From positions 22,106 through 86,105 of the forward strand of contig JAHHRU010000009.1 in NCBI GenBank assembly GCA_020025635.1: 64,000 bases of DNA, read 5' to 3'. Made by a program: the position numbers and the translations under genes. Below are positions 61,685 through 64,000 of this stretch, piece after piece. The notes below the pieces were generated by a model that was not told where the DNA came from, did not search any database, and saw only the letters and a program-made list of their open reading frames with translations. The DNA comes from Allofournierella sp. (GTDB taxonomy: Bacteria; Bacillota; Clostridia; Oscillospirales; Ruminococcaceae). Every line of letters begins with the position of its first letter. Positions within the stretch are counted from its first letter, which is position 1.

Positions 61685-61918
61685 ATGAACAGCGAGCAGA
61701 TCACGGCTTTTTTACAGGAGCATTGGAACTGGGTGACCCTGATCATCGGCGCTGTCCTGTTGATCGGGGCAATCATGAACCGGAACTGGCTCTGCGACCC
61801 CGCCGGAGCACCAGATTCTCACCGCTATGGCCGTGGCTCCCGGCGGGTGATCTTCTTCCTGCTGGGGATTGTGCTAATCGTGGTCAGCATTCGGAGCCTT
61901 GTAATGGCACTGAATTAG
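61685..61918 (+). CDS. Two-helix membrane protein, Imm17-like
   Basis: A 77-residue protein with two membrane helices, about 16-34 (VTLIIGAVLLIGAI) and 54-74 (VIFFLLGIVLIVVSI), joined by a short loop with WLCDPAG and a Gly-Arg-Gly stretch. This layout, including the NRNWL-D motif after helix 1 and the Arg before helix 2, resembles Imm17, a predicted immunity family of polymorphic toxin systems. The match is from memory of the family pattern, not a search. ATG behind AAGGAGGA, 19 bases after the previous gene. Confidence 0.6.
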   Translation: MNSEQITAFLQEHWNWVTLIIGAVLLIGAIMNRNWLCDPAGAPDSHRYGRGSRRVIFFLLGIVLIVVSIRSLVMALN

Positions 61919-61931
61919 GAGGCTGTGTCCC

Positions 61932-62132
61932 ATGACCCAAGAAGAACAGATCCGTCTCTACCGGCTCATGGAAAAGCTCAACTGGTTTTTCCACCAAGAG
62001 ATGCACTACCTGGACCGGGAGACGGCGGAAAAGACCGCACGGGAGTGCTACCCGGAGATCCGGGATTTTACATACGATATTTTGTGGAACGACCTGCCCA
62101 AAGAGGTGCAGGAACAACTTGAAGCAGATTAA
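61932..62132 (+). CDS. Small acidic helical protein
   Basis: A 66-residue protein, mostly helical and acidic, with ETAEKTARECYPEIRDFTYD in the middle. I do not know its family. It starts at ATG 61932 after TTAGGAGG, 13 bases after the membrane protein gene, so it is part of the same operon. Possible roles include an accessory immunity protein or adaptor; nothing in the sequence decides. Confidence 0.65.
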   Translation: MTQEEQIRLYRLMEKLNWFFHQEMHYLDRETAEKTARECYPEIRDFTYDILWNDLPKEVQEQLEAD

Positions 62133-62171
62133 CCCCAATGACTTTGCACTGGCTCAGGAGGTGGAACTGCA

Positions 62172-62759
62172 ATGTCCATAACTGCCTATAAAGTGGAAGC
62201 CGTCGGGCATGACCGGACCGGCGAGGACTTCGGCTATGTGAATATCATGTACCGCTATGGCAGCAAGCAGCCCTGCCCCCGGCCGGATCAGTGCGAAAAG
62301 ATGGAGGTCATGTGGGCGGATGAGAGCGTCTATGGGCCGCCTGCTCCCGGCAGCAAGGTGGGTGACTTTATACAGACATGGCTGATGGGCTCCTGGAACT
62401 GCGGGGTGTTTACCCACCGGGAGATCGCCCAGCGGCTCATGGATACCTTCACCGGCCTGAAACTCAAGGAACTGGAGTGGTTCGAGAACCCCAGAGAAAA
62501 GGCACTGAAAAACGGCAAGCCCCGTGCGCGCCGGGCCAAGTGGCTGCCGGAGCGGGAGGTGGATCTGGTGTACCTCTACGCCGACCACTATATTGACGCA
62601 AGAAATCCGACTCCCGCTGAAACTGACTTCTTCACGGTCACAAGGATGGACGCCTGGGGCGTGAGCACCTGGTTCATGTGTACCCCACAGGCCGCCGAGA
62701 AGCTGACCGCCATGGATCTCGAGAATTTGACCGTTCAGGAAACCACCATTGTGGGATAG
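62172..62759 (+). CDS. Unknown 195-residue protein
   Basis: A soluble, mixed alpha/beta protein without a signal peptide. Features are an early DYGYVNIMYRYG-like stretch (FGYVNIMYRYG at 20-30), PPAPGSKVGDFIQTWLMG in the middle, a basic patch KNGKPRARRAKW near 113-124 and a C-terminal part with WFMCTPQAAEKLTAMDLEN. No family could be named. The ATG at 62172 has CAGGAGGTG upstream; a gap of 39 bases separates it from the previous gene. Confidence 0.72.
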   Translation: MSITAYKVEAVGHDRTGEDFGYVNIMYRYGSKQPCPRPDQCEKMEVMWADESVYGPPAPGSKVGDFIQTWLMGSWNCGVFTHREIAQRLMDTFTGLKLKELEWFENPREKALKNGKPRARRAKWLPEREVDLVYLYADHYIDARNPTPAETDFFTVTRMDAWGVSTWFMCTPQAAEKLTAMDLENLTVQETTIVG

Positions 62760-62778
62760 ATGAAAAAGGAGTAAGCCA

Positions 62779-63927
62779 ATGATGACTTTGGAACAACTGC
62801 CCCCTAAGGGCGTAAAGAGAGAAAAGACTATTTTGGAGCTTGGCAAGGATGAAGCCAACGGCGAACTGCTTCTCCAGCTTGTGAATACAGAAAAGGGCAA
62901 GTGCAAAACGGCTGCACAAAAAGCCCTGGCGCAGCTGGAGTATGCTCCTGCCGCCCCGCTGTGGGCCAAGCTGGTCAAGGGCAAATGGATGGGCAGCCAT
63001 ATCATGTCGGACGCCTGCTCTGACTGTGTGTCGGAGCAGATCGCCCCGGTCATTCTGAAGACCCTTTCCCAGCTGCTGGACGAGGGGGACTCAAAGCCGT
63101 TGGAAGAAGAACAGGTGGAACAGATGAATTTCTGTTTCCATTTGATGTTGGGGAAAGCCTCGCCCAAAATGCTGGAGCTGTACCGTTTTCTGGCAGAAAA
63201 TGCAGAGCGGATCGGCCATCTGAAGCACACACCCTTTTATGACGGTGACAAATGTACCACATGGCACCTCTCCCAAGGACTGGGGCTTTATACGGCAAAG
63301 CCGAAGGAGATGGAGAAGATCCCGGCTGTGGTGCTGACCGCCTCCCTAATCCGAGAGCCGGATGAGCGGCTGCAGGCATTGGCTGATGAACTGAATGAAC
63401 GCTATGGCGGCAGTTGGCTGATCCCGGTCTTTATGAAGGCGATCATCACCCAGCCCAAGGAGCAGGTGTATGAGACCTATTCGCCCCTGCTGGGCACTCC
63501 CAAGGCGATCTACCTGTTCAATGCGCTGGGGATGTTGGATCACCGCTGCTATCCGGAGGACTGGACCTATGAACGCCTGGGGCCTGACGGAATGACTGCA
63601 CTCATCTTTTGGGGCAACTACCGCTATGGGTCCTATGACACGACCTTTGTGTTTGAACGCTATGTGGAGCTGGATGAGCGGTGGCTTTTTGATCTGGCAA
63701 AAGACCCGGAGGGTCGCAAGCCCATGGTGACTTGGCAAAGTTACAACCGGGGCGGTGTTCTCTATGAAAGCTACGACGAAATGTTCATCAGCCTGCTGCC
63801 CCGCAAGGTGGAAAACCCGGAAGTAAAGTGCGTTCTGCGGGACTACTTCCACATCCGCAGTCAGAAAAAGAAAGTGGCAAAGAGCATCACCGTTTACCGG
63901 GATGCTGCGGAGCGATTCGGAGAGTAA
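62779..63927 (+). CDS. Unknown 382-residue protein, helical (HEAT-like?)
   Basis: A soluble protein rich in helices. The first half has amphipathic repeats (ELLLQLVNTEKGKCKTAAQ, KALAQLEYAPAAPLWAKLV, QIAPVILKTLSQLLDEG) that could form an alpha-solenoid of HEAT type, and the second half is richer in aromatic residues with NYRYGSYDTTFVFERY. No catalytic motif is seen. The ATG at 62779 (MMTLEQ) follows AAAAGGAG. It is again tightly linked, with 20 bases to the next gene. Confidence 0.75.
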   Translation: MMTLEQLPPKGVKREKTILELGKDEANGELLLQLVNTEKGKCKTAAQKALAQLEYAPAAPLWAKLVKGKWMGSHIMSDACSDCVSEQIAPVILKTLSQLLDEGDSKPLEEEQVEQMNFCFHLMLGKASPKMLELYRFLAENAERIGHLKHTPFYDGDKCTTWHLSQGLGLYTAKPKEMEKIPAVVLTASLIREPDERLQALADELNERYGGSWLIPVFMKAIITQPKEQVYETYSPLLGTPKAIYLFNALGMLDHRCYPEDWTYERLGPDGMTALIFWGNYRYGSYDTTFVFERYVELDERWLFDLAKDPEGRKPMVTWQSYNRGGVLYESYDEMFISLLPRKVENPEVKCVLRDYFHIRSQKKKVAKSITVYRDAAERFGE

Positions 63928-63947
63928 GCTGGAATGGAGGGACTGGC

Positions 63948-64000
63948 ATGATCGGGACAGATGAGAACCGGGCGGTACTCCATGTGGAGGTCATCTTCTG
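63948..64000 (+). CDS. Start of a further gene of the operon (partial)
   Basis: An ATG at 63948 after AATGGAGGGA opens a frame (MIGTDENRAVLHVEVIF) that runs off the right edge. Too short to assign; it shows that the operon continues. Confidence 0.6.
   Translation, partial: MIGTDENRAVLHVEVIF

Overview
The window looks like a GC-rich member of the Clostridia (Bacillota), most likely Oscillospiraceae/Ruminococcaceae near Faecalibacterium, Gemmiger or Subdoligranulum. The evidence is a PolC-type replicative polymerase, a T-box leader on alaS, the sepF-ylmH-divIVA-ileS-lspA-rluD order typical of Gram-positive bacteria, the MEP isoprenoid pathway (dxr, ispG), a transketolase split into two subunits, a formate/nitrite channel and strong Shine-Dalgarno sequences with many TTG and GTG starts. 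The genus is inference, not proof.

Layout. 1-9614 (minus): an HlyD-like adaptor, then sepF, ylmH, divIVA, ileS, lspA, rluD, a degenerate HAD protein and the two transketolase subunits (the second runs off the left edge). 9628-23005 (minus): nucleic-acid maintenance, in transcription order radC-uvrB-uvrA, miaB-ylbF, mutS-mutL-miaA. 23117-24639 (plus): a pseudouridine synthase and a small helical protein. 24678-25496 (minus): FocA-like channel. 25725-36442 (minus): a long run pyrH-frr-uppS-cdsA-dxr-rseP-ispG-polC joining ribosome recycling, lipid/isoprenoid synthesis and replication. 36621-38163 (minus): a Spo0A-like response regulator and a soluble histidine kinase, with three phased 7-bp repeats upstream. 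38401-43673 (minus): secD-secF, an aminotransferase and a uracil/xanthine permease with an attenuator-like leader. 44128-47950 (plus): Nudix hydrolase, a DUF6311-like membrane protein and another RluA-type synthase, with tRNA-Leu on the minus strand between them. 48076-58412 (minus): DUF1287 protein, a penicillin-binding protein, T-box-alaS, HIT, a phosphoribosyltransferase, comEC, holA and an RNase M5-like protein.

The last 5.4 kb (about 58.6 kb to the right edge, plus strand) differ. Here lies a tight operon of at least eight genes for proteins I mostly cannot name: zinc-ribbon proteins, a two-helix membrane protein resembling Imm17, and several large soluble proteins without recognisable catalytic motifs. 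It has its own promoter, a leader with a strong terminator hairpin and a short reading frame coupled to the first gene, and a frameshift in a run of six C in that gene. The best reading is an immunity-gene array of the kind tied to polymorphic toxins, but no toxin is visible inside the window. With the Spo0A-like regulator and its repeats, this operon is the most promising place for something undescribed.
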